From positions 1 through 12,853 of the forward strand of contig JAKFUJ010000296.1 in assembly GCA_021732805.1 (NCBI GenBank): DNA of 12,853 nucleotides. Reading direction: 5' to 3'. This DNA comes from Betaproteobacteria bacterium. GTDB lineage: Bacteria; Pseudomonadota; Gammaproteobacteria; Burkholderiales; SG8-41. The notes under the pieces were generated by a model that was not told the origin of the DNA, did not search any database, and saw nothing but the letters and a program-made list of their open reading frames with translations. Shown here in pieces: positions 6,380 to 12,127 of the stretch. Every line of letters begins with the position of its first letter. The first letter of the stretch is position 1. Made by a program: the position numbers and the translations under genes.

Positions 6380-6928
6380 ATGGCGCTCAACGCAACCATC
6401 TTCAAGGCCGATCTGACCATCACCGACATGGATCGCGGCTATTACGCCACCCATGCATTGGTGCTGGCACGCCATCCGTCGGAGACCGACGAACGCATGA
6501 TGGTGCGCCTGCTGGCATTTGCGCTGAATGCCGGCGAAGCGCTGGTGTTCGGCAAGGGATTGAGCAGCGAAGACGAGCCTGACATTCTGGAAAAAGACCT
6601 GACCGGTGCAATCCAGCTATGGGTTGAAGTCGGCCTGCCCGACGAAAAAGCCGTGCGCAAGGCCTGTGGCCGCGCCGCGCAGGTACGCATTTACAGCTAT
6701 GGTCGCGGCACTGAGCGCTGGTGGCGGGATGCGCAGACAGCGCTGGCACGCCCCGACAACCTGACCGTCATCGAACTGCCGCAGGCCGCAACCCAGGCCA
6801 TGGCGGCGCTGGCGCAACGCTCGATACAATTGCAATGCACGGTTCAGGATGGCACGGTGTGGTTGACCGACGGCAAAAATACGGTCGAGGTCACGCCGGT
6901 ATTGCTCAACACAGCGCGTAAATCCTGA
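6380..6928 (+). CDS. yaeQ: YaeQ family protein
   Basis: The protein has 182 aa, against 181 in E. coli YaeQ. Recognisable blocks are the N-terminal ATIFKADLTITDMDRGYY, ARHPSETDERMMVRLLAF, the GLSSEDEPDILEKDLTG segment with its acidic residues, and IQLWVEVGLPDEKAVRKA followed by YSYGRGTERWW. The fold is related to PD-(D/E)XK nucleases. E. coli yaeQ was found as a suppressor that compensates for loss of RfaH, and its biochemical role is unresolved. The start is ATG 6380; a longer open frame upstream overlaps DUF1415 on the other strand and lacks family similarity. Only 19 bp separate the divergent start codons, so the promoters must overlap coding sequence or yield nearly leaderless transcripts. 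The gene ends 85 bp before selC. Confidence 0.93.
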   Translation: MALNATIFKADLTITDMDRGYYATHALVLARHPSETDERMMVRLLAFALNAGEALVFGKGLSSEDEPDILEKDLTGAIQLWVEVGLPDEKAVRKACGRAAQVRIYSYGRGTERWWRDAQTALARPDNLTVIELPQAATQAMAALAQRSIQLQCTVQDGTVWLTDGKNTVEVTPVLLNTARKS

Positions 6929-6958
6929 ACCTGTCAGGCACCACAGTCTGGAACCGGC

Positions 6959-6988
6959 TTTCGCACATCCGCTGTCGCGACTTACAAT
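6959..6988 (+). promoter_or_regulatory. Candidate promoter for selC
   Basis: TACAAT at 6983-6988 matches the -10 consensus at five of six positions and lies 25 bp upstream of the tRNA 5' end. A poor -35 candidate (TTTCGC, 6959-6964) is spaced 18 bp away. It sits between the yaeQ stop and selC, so selC could have its own start in addition to read-through from yaeQ. Confidence 0.35.
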
Positions 6989-7013
6989 GGCGGCCTGCAA
7001 CCGCAGCAAAAAT

Positions 7014-7108
7014 GGAAGGGAATCGCTCCCGGTGGGGCGGCCGGACTTCAAACCCGGTAGGGGCCGCGAGCGGTCCTGTGTGGGTTCGACTCCCACTCTC
7101 TTCCGCCA
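7014..7108 (+). tRNA. selC: tRNA-Sec (anticodon TCA)
   Basis: The gene is 95 nt including an encoded CCA, the same length as E. coli selC. It has an 8-bp acceptor stem (GGAAGGGA with TCTCTTCC, one G-T pair), anticodon TCA at 7048-7050 within ACTTCAAA, a long variable arm (GGGCCGC with GCGGTCC, one wobble) and a T-arm GTGGG-TTCGACT-CCCAC. The lengthened acceptor stem, extended variable arm and TCA anticodon are diagnostic of tRNA-Sec. The closing pair of the anticodon stem is A-C (7045 with 7053) where E. coli has A-T. It works with SelB to decode UGA, and the window carries a target for it, the UGSC gene. No selA or selD is in the window. Confidence 0.97.
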
Positions 7109-7116
7109 CAGATTCC

Positions 7117-7141
7117 ACGTCGCACGACACTGCTGCGACGT
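7117..7141 (+). terminator. Hairpin between selC and the PrpD-like gene
   Basis: ACGTCGCA (7117-7124) and TGCGACGT (7134-7141) are perfect 8-bp inverted arms around a 9-nt loop, starting 9 nt after the tRNA CCA end. No T-run follows, so it may be a weak or factor-dependent terminator, or a 3' processing signal for selC, rather than a classical intrinsic terminator. Confidence 0.4.
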
Positions 7142-7163
7142 CCGCGTTGAGGAGGAGTACTGA

Positions 7164-8549
7164 ATGACCTTCGCCACAGAATTATCTATTAAAATCAATG
7201 AATTACAGTATAAAGCCCTGCCTGCTGATGCGCTGTACTGGGCGAAAGTCGGCATCCTCGACACCGTCGGCGTGACCCTCGCCGGCGCCGCCGAAGACTG
7301 CACGCGCATCGCTCTCGGCGTCACCGGCGCGGGCAGCGGCCCGTCACTGGTGTTCGGTCATGCGCGCCGCATCGGCGCACTGGATGCCGCGCTGGTCAAC
7401 GGCACCGCGTCCCACGCACTGGATTTCGACGATTGCAACAACACACTGGGCGGACATCCGTCGGCGCCGGTGCTGCCTGCGCTGTTCGCGCTGGCCGATG
7501 ACATCGGCACCAGCGGAAAAGATTTCATCGCAGCTTACGTCGCCGGTTTCGAAACTGAATGCAAATTGTCGATGGCGGTGAATTTCTATCAATACACCAA
7601 AGGCTGGCATCCCACGGCAACACTGGGTGTGTTCGGCAGCGCAGCGGCCTGCGCCCACCTGCTGAAACTGTCGGTGGAACAGACTGCCACCGCGCTGTCG
7701 ATCGCCGCATCGTTTTCCAGCGGCATCAAATCCAATTTCGGCACCATGACCAAACCGCTGCACGTCGGCCACTGCGCCCGCAACGGACTGTTCGCCGCAC
7801 TGCTGGCGCGCGACGGTTTCACCGCCGGACCGCTGGCCTTTGAACACAAGCAGGGTTATTTCGAAGTCTTCAACGGCGCCGGCAACTACGATGCGGAGAA
7901 AACCATCCCGGCCTGGGCCAATCCGCTGGACATCACCCGCCCCGGCATCGCCATCAAGTCCTATCCCTGCTGCGGCAGCACGCATCCTGCCATCGACTGC
8001 ATGCTGGAACTCGTGCACAAACACAAGCTGACCCCGGACAATGTGGCGAAAATCGAATCGTGGACCCATCCGCGCCGGCTGGAACACACCAACCGCCCCG
8101 ATCCCCAGTCCTCGCTCGACGCCAAGTTCAGCGTGCAGTACACGCTGGCACGCGCACTGAAGGATCGCACCGTCAAGATCGAACAGTTCGAAGGCGACAC
8201 CTGGAAAGACCCGGCCACCCGCGCCATCCTGCCGAAGATTCATTCCACGACCTACACCACCGCGCAGTTCCCCGCCGACAACCATTTCGGCGCCGAAGTG
8301 AGGGTCACAATGACCGACGGCCGTGTGGTCAGCACCAAGACCGACCAGGCCCTGGGCCGCAGCGTCGACAAACCGCTGCCTGCAGACAAACTCAAGGAAA
8401 AATTCGACAACTGCGCGGCACGCTCGCTGTCATCCGACAATGTCGCGCGGCTGTATGCGGCAATCCAGGATTTCGAAAATGCGCAGGATGTGCGGGAGAT
8501 TGCGGCGCTGGCGGCGGGGCGCGGTGGGCCGAAGCGGGTTGCCGCCTGA
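7164..8549 (+). CDS. MmgE/PrpD family protein (2-methylcitrate dehydratase-like)
   Basis: The protein has 461 aa, full length for the family. Hallmarks are VGILDTVGVTLAGA near the N-terminus, SHALDFDD at residues 83-90, GWHPTATLGVFGSAAA mid-protein, and KSYPCCGSTHPAID from residue 265. The family includes 2-methylcitrate dehydratase (PrpD), cis-aconitate decarboxylase and iminodisuccinate epimerase; members dehydrate, decarboxylate or epimerise carboxylic acids. No prpB/prpC genes are nearby, so a methylcitrate-cycle role is not supported and the substrate is open. It starts at ATG 7164 with a strong purine-rich GAGGAGGAG at 7149-7157. Part of its 3' end (8454-8503) has a diverged second copy about 1.5 kb downstream. 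Confidence 0.93.
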   Translation: MTFATELSIKINELQYKALPADALYWAKVGILDTVGVTLAGAAEDCTRIALGVTGAGSGPSLVFGHARRIGALDAALVNGTASHALDFDDCNNTLGGHPSAPVLPALFALADDIGTSGKDFIAAYVAGFETECKLSMAVNFYQYTKGWHPTATLGVFGSAAACAHLLKLSVEQTATALSIAASFSSGIKSNFGTMTKPLHVGHCARNGLFAALLARDGFTAGPLAFEHKQGYFEVFNGAGNYDAEKTIPAWANPLDITRPGIAIKSYPCCGSTHPAIDCMLELVHKHKLTPDNVAKIESWTHPRRLEHTNRPDPQSSLDAKFSVQYTLARALKDRTVKIEQFEGDTWKDPATRAILPKIHSTTYTTAQFPADNHFGAEVRVTMTDGRVVSTKTDQALGRSVDKPLPADKLKEKFDNCAARSLSSDNVARLYAAIQDFENAQDVREIAALAAGRGGPKRVAA

Positions 8550-8580
8550 CTACGATTTTCGTAGGGCGGGTGAGCCGCCC
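8550..8580 (+). terminator. Tandem hairpins after the PrpD-like gene
   Basis: Right after the stop codon, CTACGA-TTT-TCGTAG (8550-8564) forms a 6-bp stem. It is followed by GGGCGG (8564-8569) and CCGCCC (8575-8580), a 6-bp GC stem. The two share one base, so they may be alternatives or stack. There is no T-run. Termination is plausible from position, but the second stem is also the left part of the interspersed repeat at 8564-8623. Confidence 0.4.
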
Positions 8581-8623
8581 CCAAAGAGGACTTGCTCCGC
8601 AGCGCGCAGCGGCGTTACCCGCC
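8564..8623. repeat. Interspersed GC-rich inverted-repeat element (copy 1)
   Basis: GGCGGGT at 8565-8571 and ACCCGCC at 8617-8623 are inverted ends. The interior has CCCCCAAAGAGGACTTGCTC followed by a GCGCGC run. A related interior (CCCCCAAGGGGACTTCCTTC, then GGGGCGCGC) occurs in the element at 11374-11473. This looks like a small non-coding repeat family of the kind scattered between genes in proteobacteria. Confidence 0.5.
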
Positions 8624-8694
8624 GGTCCGCCTTTATCCAGCGCGACATCGTCGCGCCTTATTTAAGCCAGCGATCCCGGCTGTCCAGCGATGCT

Positions 8695-9384
8695 TCAAGA
8701 ATCCGCGGTCGGATAACCGCGCTTCTCGTATACCTGCGCAATACGCGCGCCATCCCACACGAAACAGAAATGCTGCGCCTGGATGCAGTTCGACAGCAGG
8801 CGCGGACGGAATACCGCGACACACTCACCACCCCGGTGCCGCACACTGTCATAGGCGACTCCACCGGAATTGATTTTCTTCAACTCGCGACCCAGCGCCT
8901 GACCCGGTGCATGGTTCCCGGGTTCATAAACAGCAGCAAAGCGTGCATCCCCGCGGATATCGTGCAATTCACCCTCCAGATCGGCGAGATAGGTACGCAT
9001 GTCCACCTCGATAGGCGCCTCTTTGGTTCGGCTGAGGAAGCGCTCACGCGCATGCTGCGATTCGGCGATTGCCGTATCCAGAGACCTGCCCGCGTAATAA
9101 ACCCCATAGGTGCCGTCGGTAAACCGGCTGCCTTCGGGATCGAGATGGGTAAATGCCGCCATGATCGGCGTAGTCCCTAGACCTGAAACCCGATCCTCCG
9201 GTGGCACCAACGAGATATCACCCGCCTCCTGGCGCAACCGCGGATTGGTCATGTTCTCCAATGCGAAAACCGCTTCAAGATCTCCCGGATCAGCAACCCG
9301 GTCATAAACGCTGACTGGCGGAAAGCGGCTCGGCACCAGCCGGTAGCAGGGTTTCCAGACAACCAGCGACAGCGCGGGAATCAA
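8695..9384 (-). CDS. RES domain toxin of a RES-Xre toxin-antitoxin system
   Basis: A 229-aa protein with a RES domain. The residues that give the family its name are visible as R87 (GSRFTDG), E108 (TAIAES) and S180 (VAYDSVR), with an intervening YGVYYA. Known RES toxins (ParT, MbcT and relatives) consume or modify NAD+. The N-terminal WKPCYRLVPSRFPP and the LRQEAGDISLVPPEDRV block fit the longer RES subtype. The start is a TTG at 9384, 3 nt after the antitoxin stop (TAG-CGC-TTG on the minus strand) and in the same frame as the antitoxin; a G-run in the antitoxin tail can act as ribosome-binding site. Coupled translation from the antitoxin gene is likely. The catalytic residues look intact. 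Confidence 0.9.
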   Translation of the reverse strand: MIPALSLVVWKPCYRLVPSRFPPVSVYDRVADPGDLEAVFALENMTNPRLRQEAGDISLVPPEDRVSGLGTTPIMAAFTHLDPEGSRFTDGTYGVYYAGRSLDTAIAESQHARERFLSRTKEAPIEVDMRTYLADLEGELHDIRGDARFAAVYEPGNHAPGQALGRELKKINSGGVAYDSVRHRGGECVAVFRPRLLSNCIQAQHFCFVWDGARIAQVYEKRGYPTADS

Positions 9385-9387
9385 GCG

Positions 9388-9789
9388 CTAGCCCCCGCGC
9401 TGTGCATCAAGATATTGCCTGACCACATACAGATCAGCGACCTGCCCGGACAACATGCGATCCAGCGCGCTGCGCCCGCCAAACAACGGCGCATCGTTGG
9501 GCTTCTTGATCCAGGCATCGGCCACCTCTGGCTTGGGCAGCAACACCTGCAGGGCGGAATAAATCCCGAAAATATAAGAGATGCGTTCCAGGACATCGTG
9601 CGGCAGCACAAGCTGCTCGCCCTGCTTCCACTTGTAGAAGGTGGAGCGCGGCGGGCTGCCCAGCAAAGTCATTTGCTCTTTGGCGCCCAGCTTCCAGGCA
9701 TCGATAATCCGGAACAGCGTACGCAGCGCCGGTGCCGACACTCTGTCGGCCTCCAACCTTGAACCAGCGTGCTGTTTAGCGGTAACCAT
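9388..9789 (-). CDS. Xre/MbcA/ParS-type antitoxin (DUF2384) of the RES module
   Basis: A 133-aa protein. Residues about 20-75 are an Xre-like helical region (FRIIDAWKLGAKEQMTLLG then STFYKWKQGE), followed by the DUF2384 toxin-binding part (LERISYIFGIYSALQVLLP, then AWIKKPNDAPLFGGRSALD and VVRQYLDAQRGG). The FGGRSALDRM segment is the family hallmark. It is the first gene of the operon, the usual order for RES-Xre pairs. It starts at ATG 9789 with AGGAG at 9800-9796 on the minus strand. The protein probably neutralises the RES toxin and represses its own promoter through the inverted repeat at 9794-9836. Confidence 0.9.
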   Translation of the reverse strand: MVTAKQHAGSRLEADRVSAPALRTLFRIIDAWKLGAKEQMTLLGSPPRSTFYKWKQGEQLVLPHDVLERISYIFGIYSALQVLLPKPEVADAWIKKPNDAPLFGGRSALDRMLSGQVADLYVVRQYLDAQRGG

Positions 9790-9793
9790 GGTT

Positions 9794-9845
9794 GTCTCCT
9801 AATGGATTTTATCTACTTTTTACTCCATTAGTAGACAAATATCAA
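9794..9845 (-). promoter_or_regulatory. Promoter and long inverted-repeat operator of the RES-Xre operon
   Basis: GTCTCCTAATGGA (9794-9806) and TCCATTAGTAGAC (9824-9836) are inverted arms matching at 12 of 13 positions with a 17-bp spacer. On the minus strand TTGATA (9845-9840) and TAAAAA (9822-9817) make a -35/-10 pair with 17-bp spacing. One operator arm lies in the promoter spacer and the other overlaps the ribosome-binding site, so a bound antitoxin could block both steps. Confidence 0.6.
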
Positions 9846-9966
9846 CAGCTCAGCGCAAGCTGAAACCAGTAAGAGAAATATATAACTAATTGTTTTTATT
9901 GATATTTTTAATGTTCAGGCTAAATCCGACTAGCGTAGGGTCAAGCCAAGACCATTTTAAAGCTGA

Positions 9967-10056
9967 CGGTTCAGCGAAATGCTCCCATTAGCGGACAAAG
10001 CGGCGCACCTTTATGCGGCAGTCCGGGATTTCGAAAATGCGCAGGACATCAGGTAA
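9967..10056 (+). pseudogene. Remnant of a second MmgE/PrpD gene (3' tail only)
   Basis: Translation of the plus frame ending at TAA 10054-10056 gives AAHLYAAVRDFENAQDIR, against VARLYAAIQDFENAQDVR near the C-terminus of the intact PrpD-like protein. At DNA level 10012-10061 matches 8454-8503 at 42 of 50 positions. Similarity fades upstream of about 9967, where the frame hits a TGA, so only about 30 codons survive. It is the tail of a paralogue or of a diverged partial duplication. It sits between the RES-Xre operon and an orphan higA-like gene and is probably not expressed as a functional protein. Confidence 0.7.
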
Positions 10057-10086
10057 ATTGCCAAGATTACCCCTGCAGGAATGACC

Positions 10087-10383
10087 ATGAAGATGTTCAA
10101 TCCAACACACCCGGGCCTGATCATCCGCGAAGACGTCCTGCCCGATCTCGGCCTGTCTGTGACCGAAGCAGCAAAACAGTTGGGCATATCCAGAAACGCT
10201 CTGTCGCGAATCATCAATGGCCGGGCAGCCATCAGCGCCGACATGGCGATCCGTTTCGCACAGTGGCTCGGCGGCAACGCCGAGACCTGGCTGCGGGCGC
10301 AGGCACAGTATGATTTGTGGCATACCGAGCGCGGGAAACGCATCAAAGTCAAACCGGCGATCCGGTCGATTGCGACGGCTTGA
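10087..10383 (+). CDS. HigA-type (XRE) antitoxin, orphan
   Basis: A 98-aa protein of the HigA/VapI addiction-module antidote family. It has the N-terminal NPTHPGLIIREDVLP signature, the HTH core VTEAAKQLGISRNALSRIIN, and the tail FAQWLGGNAETWLRAQAQYD. Three ATGs lie close together (10081, 10087, 10093). AGGA at 10077-10080 touches the first but is 6 nt from the second, so 10087 is chosen. HigA genes normally follow a higB toxin gene; here only the PrpD remnant is upstream and an unrelated cassette downstream, so the toxin has been lost or is elsewhere. It may persist as a free regulator or as an anti-addiction antitoxin. It is only distantly similar to the HigA at 11492-11788. Confidence 0.85.
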   Translation: MKMFNPTHPGLIIREDVLPDLGLSVTEAAKQLGISRNALSRIINGRAAISADMAIRFAQWLGGNAETWLRAQAQYDLWHTERGKRIKVKPAIRSIATA

Positions 10384-10445
10384 AGAAACCGCGCTAAAAC
10401 TGCGTCATGCACAGGTTATCAACTAAATTTGGCAACTACTACATG

Positions 10446-11242
10446 TTAGCTTGCTCATGCAGCGCATAGTCGCAATCGGTGGCGGTGGGTTCTTGATGGA
10501 AGACAACCGGTCTCCGATCGATGATTACCTGTTAGCACTCACCTCAAAAACGAGCCCTCGCGTCTGTTTCCTTCCAACGCCAAGCGGCGATTCCGAGGAG
10601 CACTTAGAGAAGTTCTATGCAGCCTACACTTCGGAGCGCTGCACACCTTCACATCTTTCCTTCTTTCGAAAGGCGCGACCGCGCGCGCTGCCGCTGGAGA
10701 CCTATAGCGACCAGCTTTTCGCGCAGGATTTAATCTTTGTTGGCGGTGGAAACACGCGTTCTGCGTTGGCTGTGTGGCGCGAATGGGGACTCGACCGCGC
10801 GCTGGCGCGAGCCTGGGAGCGCGGAGTCGTCCTTGCCGGCATGAGTGCTGGCGCCCTGTGCTGGTTCGAAGTTGGCGTAAGCGACTCTTTTGCCGATGGA
10901 ACCTACCGACCAGTAGACGCACTCGGGCTGCTGCCAGGGGCATGCGCCGCGCATTACAACGCCATGCCCGAGCAACGTACATTGCTGCATCATGCCATTC
11001 GAGCGCGTGAAGTTCCTGATTCGATTGCCATCGATGAAGCCGCTGCGGTCGTGTTTGTTGGGCGTGACGTCGAACGTGTTCTTTCTTGGCACAGCGGTTC
11101 CACAGCGTATCGGGTGTTTCTTGGTGATGGCACCGTTCGCGAGGAGGCCTATGATTCCGAACCGTTATCTGGGGTCGCAAACTAACTTTAGTTCGAGTGG
11201 ACGCCTTGCAAGCTGCGCTTGCAGGCGTCGCTCAACATGGCG
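10446..11242 (+). mobile_element. Solitary integron gene cassette (peptidase S51-like gene plus attC)
   Basis: The left boundary is G-TTAGC (cut between 10445 and 10446) and the right boundary is G-TTAAC at 11242/11243 at the end of an attC-like site. One gene fills the cassette in the usual orientation, its start 11 bp from the left edge and its stop codon inside the attC. No integrase gene or clear attI is in the window, and no second attC is visible on the left flank. It could be an integrase-less cassette or an insertion at a secondary site. Confidence 0.65.
10457..11185 (+). CDS. Peptidase E-like protein (peptidase S51 family), cassette-borne
   Basis: A 242-aa cytoplasmic protein with an S51 (glutamine-amidotransferase-like) fold pattern: the N-terminal RIVAIGGGGF, then VCFLPTPSGDSEE, then LIFVGGGNTRSALAVWRE. 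The nucleophile elbow GMSAGALCW carries the likely catalytic serine at residue 130. A candidate histidine follows in AAHYNA and an acidic residue in SIAIDEAAAVV. Family members are dipeptidase E, cyanophycinase and relatives; the closest fit by length is the peptidase E group, but the substrate is not predictable. The start is ATG 10457; a TTG two codons upstream is possible. There is no strong ribosome-binding site, as is common for cassette genes. GC content and codon use look somewhat lower and different from the sel-region genes, consistent with acquisition by transfer. Confidence 0.85.
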   Translation: MQRIVAIGGGGFLMEDNRSPIDDYLLALTSKTSPRVCFLPTPSGDSEEHLEKFYAAYTSERCTPSHLSFFRKARPRALPLETYSDQLFAQDLIFVGGGNTRSALAVWREWGLDRALARAWERGVVLAGMSAGALCWFEVGVSDSFADGTYRPVDALGLLPGACAAHYNAMPEQRTLLHHAIRAREVPDSIAIDEAAAVVFVGRDVERVLSWHSGSTAYRVFLGDGTVREEAYDSEPLSGVAN

Positions 11243-11248
11243 TTAACC
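11180..11248 (+). other. attC recombination site of the integron cassette
   Basis: The order of parts fits attC: an outer ACTAAC at 11181-11186, then GTTCGAGTGGACGCC, a central hairpin TGCAAGC-TGC-GCTTGCA, then GGCGTCGCTCAAC and the core site GTTAACC from 11242. The inner arms GACGCC and GGCGTC pair, and GAG and CTC beyond them pair around unpaired bases, as expected for the extrahelical bases of a folded attC. If circularised with the cassette's left end, the core site would read GTTAGC, which pairs with the outer arm at five of six positions. Confidence 0.75.
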
Positions 11249-11373
11249 TCTCAAACGTTCTCCACGTTTTCCCTGCCCCCACCACTTCTGCAACATCGCC
11301 AAAAACTCCTGCGCCGCCGGTGACAAGGTCACCCCGCGGCAGCAGATCACCGCCAGCGTGCGTGTGAGCAAGC
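11243..11373 (-). pseudogene. Remnant of a LysR-type regulator gene (C-terminal tail)
   Basis: On the minus strand the frame ending at TAA (11245-11243) reads LLTRTLAVICCRGVTLSPAA and continues QEFLAMLQKWW, matching the last 30-40 residues typical of LysR-family regulators (R-T-L-A-V-x-x-R-R-x-x-L-S-P-A-A-x-x-F-L). The rest of the gene is absent: to the right lies an interspersed repeat and then a higBA module. Its stop codon overlaps the TTA of the attC core site. Confidence 0.55.
11265..11281 (+). repeat. 17-bp direct repeat, left copy
   Basis: CGTTTTCCCTGCCCCCA is repeated exactly at 12128-12144. The left copy lies within the LysR tail remnant. The two copies bracket the interspersed repeat and higBA. 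Confidence 0.7.
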
Positions 11374-11473
11374 GTAGCCCGTATGAAACGAAGTGAAATA
11401 CGGGATTCGTGTCCCCGTAATCCGCTGTCACCCCCAAGGGGACTTCCTTCGGGGCGCGCTCCTTACGGGCTAC
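11374..11473. repeat. Interspersed inverted-repeat element (copy 2)
   Basis: GTAGCCCGTA (11374-11383) and TACGGGCTAC (11464-11473) are perfect 10-bp inverted ends 100 bp apart. Inside, CCCGTAT (11378-11384) can also pair with ATACGGG (11398-11404). The core CCCCCAAGGGGACTTCCTTC resembles that of the element at 8564-8623. A T-run (11476-11480) follows the right end, so the element could terminate transcription. It appears to interrupt or border the LysR remnant. Confidence 0.65.
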
Positions 11474-11491
11474 AATTTTTCTTGCATGCCA

Positions 11492-11788
11492 CTATGATGC
11501 CGGTGCCACTTCCCGCTCTATACGCTTGCCTATCGCCTGCTCGGCAACCCGCAGATCATAGGCCGCCTGCAGATTGAGCCAGGACCGTGCATCGCCGCCA
11601 AAGTAGCGGGCCAGCCGCATCGCCGTATCAGCGGTAATGCCGCGGCGCTCGCGCACCACGTCGTTGACGCGCGGTGCCGGCACGTTGAGTGCCTTGGCCA
11701 GCGCGTTCGCGCTCATGTCCAGCGGCACGAGATAGTCCTCGCGCAATATTTCTCCCGGGTGCACCGGGCGCATGCCATTCTTGATCAT
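11492..11788 (-). CDS. higA: HigA family antitoxin
   Basis: A 98-aa XRE-type antitoxin with the family N-terminus RPVHPGEILREDYLVPLDMS, the HTH segment ANALAKALNVPAPRVNDVV, and the tail RLARYFGGDARSWLNLQAAY. It starts at ATG 11788 with AGGAG at 11800-11796 on the minus strand. It lies 12 bp after the higB toxin gene, the toxin-first order that distinguishes higBA from most other modules. It should bind HigB and repress the operon through the palindrome at 12094-12111. The 3' end points towards the interspersed repeat, whose hairpins could terminate the operon. Confidence 0.93.
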   Translation of the reverse strand: MIKNGMRPVHPGEILREDYLVPLDMSANALAKALNVPAPRVNDVVRERRGITADTAMRLARYFGGDARSWLNLQAAYDLRVAEQAIGKRIEREVAPAS

Positions 11789-11800
11789 CCATTCACTCCT

Positions 11801-12079
11801 TCAGTGGTAATCCACGATCTCGACATCTTCCGCTCCTGACGCCGTCCAGCGGAAACACAGACGGAACTGGTCGTTGATGCGAATGCTGTACTGCCCGCTG
11901 CGGTTGCCCTTCAGCGCCTCCAGCCGGTTGCCCGGCGGCACGCGCAGGAAGTCCAGCGTCTCGGCCGCATCGAGCTGAATCAGTTTGCGTTCAGCAACCT
12001 TGATGATGGCCGAAAAACGCCGGCTTTTACCCGTTTCAAACAGGGCCCGGGTATCGGCGCAGCGGAAGCTCTTGATCAC
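11801..12079 (-). CDS. higB: HigB family toxin (RelE/ParE-like mRNA interferase)
   Basis: A 92-aa protein, full length for the family. The signature runs IKSFRCADTRALFETGKSRR at the N-terminus, LDAAETLDFLRVPPGNRLEA in the middle and SIRINDQFRLCFRW then VEIVDYH at the C-terminus. HigB toxins cleave mRNA on the ribosome; the basic residues and the C-terminal aromatic/histidine end are retained, so the gene looks intact. The start is GTG at 12079; no upstream in-frame alternative improves the match. The predicted transcription start is only a few bases before the GTG, so the mRNA may be nearly leaderless, which would favour low toxin synthesis. It is the first gene of the operon with higA. Confidence 0.93.
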   Translation of the reverse strand: MIKSFRCADTRALFETGKSRRFSAIIKVAERKLIQLDAAETLDFLRVPPGNRLEALKGNRSGQYSIRINDQFRLCFRWTASGAEDVEIVDYH

Positions 12080-12087
12080 CGGAAAAG

Positions 12088-12114
12088 AGTATAACGTTTA
12101 ACGTTAAACGTCAA
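12088..12114 (-). promoter_or_regulatory. higBA promoter with embedded 18-bp palindromic operator
   Basis: ACGTTTAACGTTAAACGT (12094-12111) is a perfect palindrome. On the minus strand it fills the space between TTGACG (12114-12109, overlapping its edge by three bases) and TATACT (12093-12088), good -35 and -10 elements with a short 15-bp spacer. Binding of HigA there would exclude RNA polymerase. Confidence 0.7.
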
Positions 12115-12127
12115 ATCAGGGCCGGTG

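Noticed and set aside
7344..8285. A 313-codon minus-strand open frame
   Set aside because: It is a shadow of the MmgE/PrpD gene.
8323..9180. A 285-codon plus-strand open frame across the PrpD 3' end and the RES gene
   Set aside because: It overlaps two well-supported genes in other frames, and its composition is Arg/Ser-rich antisense-like.
9850..9863. A TCAGC-GCAA-GCTGA mini-hairpin as a small RNA or terminator
   Set aside because: It is only 5 bp, has no T-run on either strand in the right place, and nothing else nearby supports an RNA gene.
9985..9999. A second RES-Xre operator half-site (CCATTAGCGGACAAA resembles CCATTAGTAGACAAA at 9825-9839)
   Set aside because: It matches at 13 of 15 positions but lies inside the PrpD remnant frame, has no inverted partner and is 150 bp from the promoter. 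Chance or unproven.
10384..10445. A second attC or an attI on the left flank of the cassette
   Set aside because: The flank has no paired arms or central hairpin. Only the GTTAGC junction itself fits.
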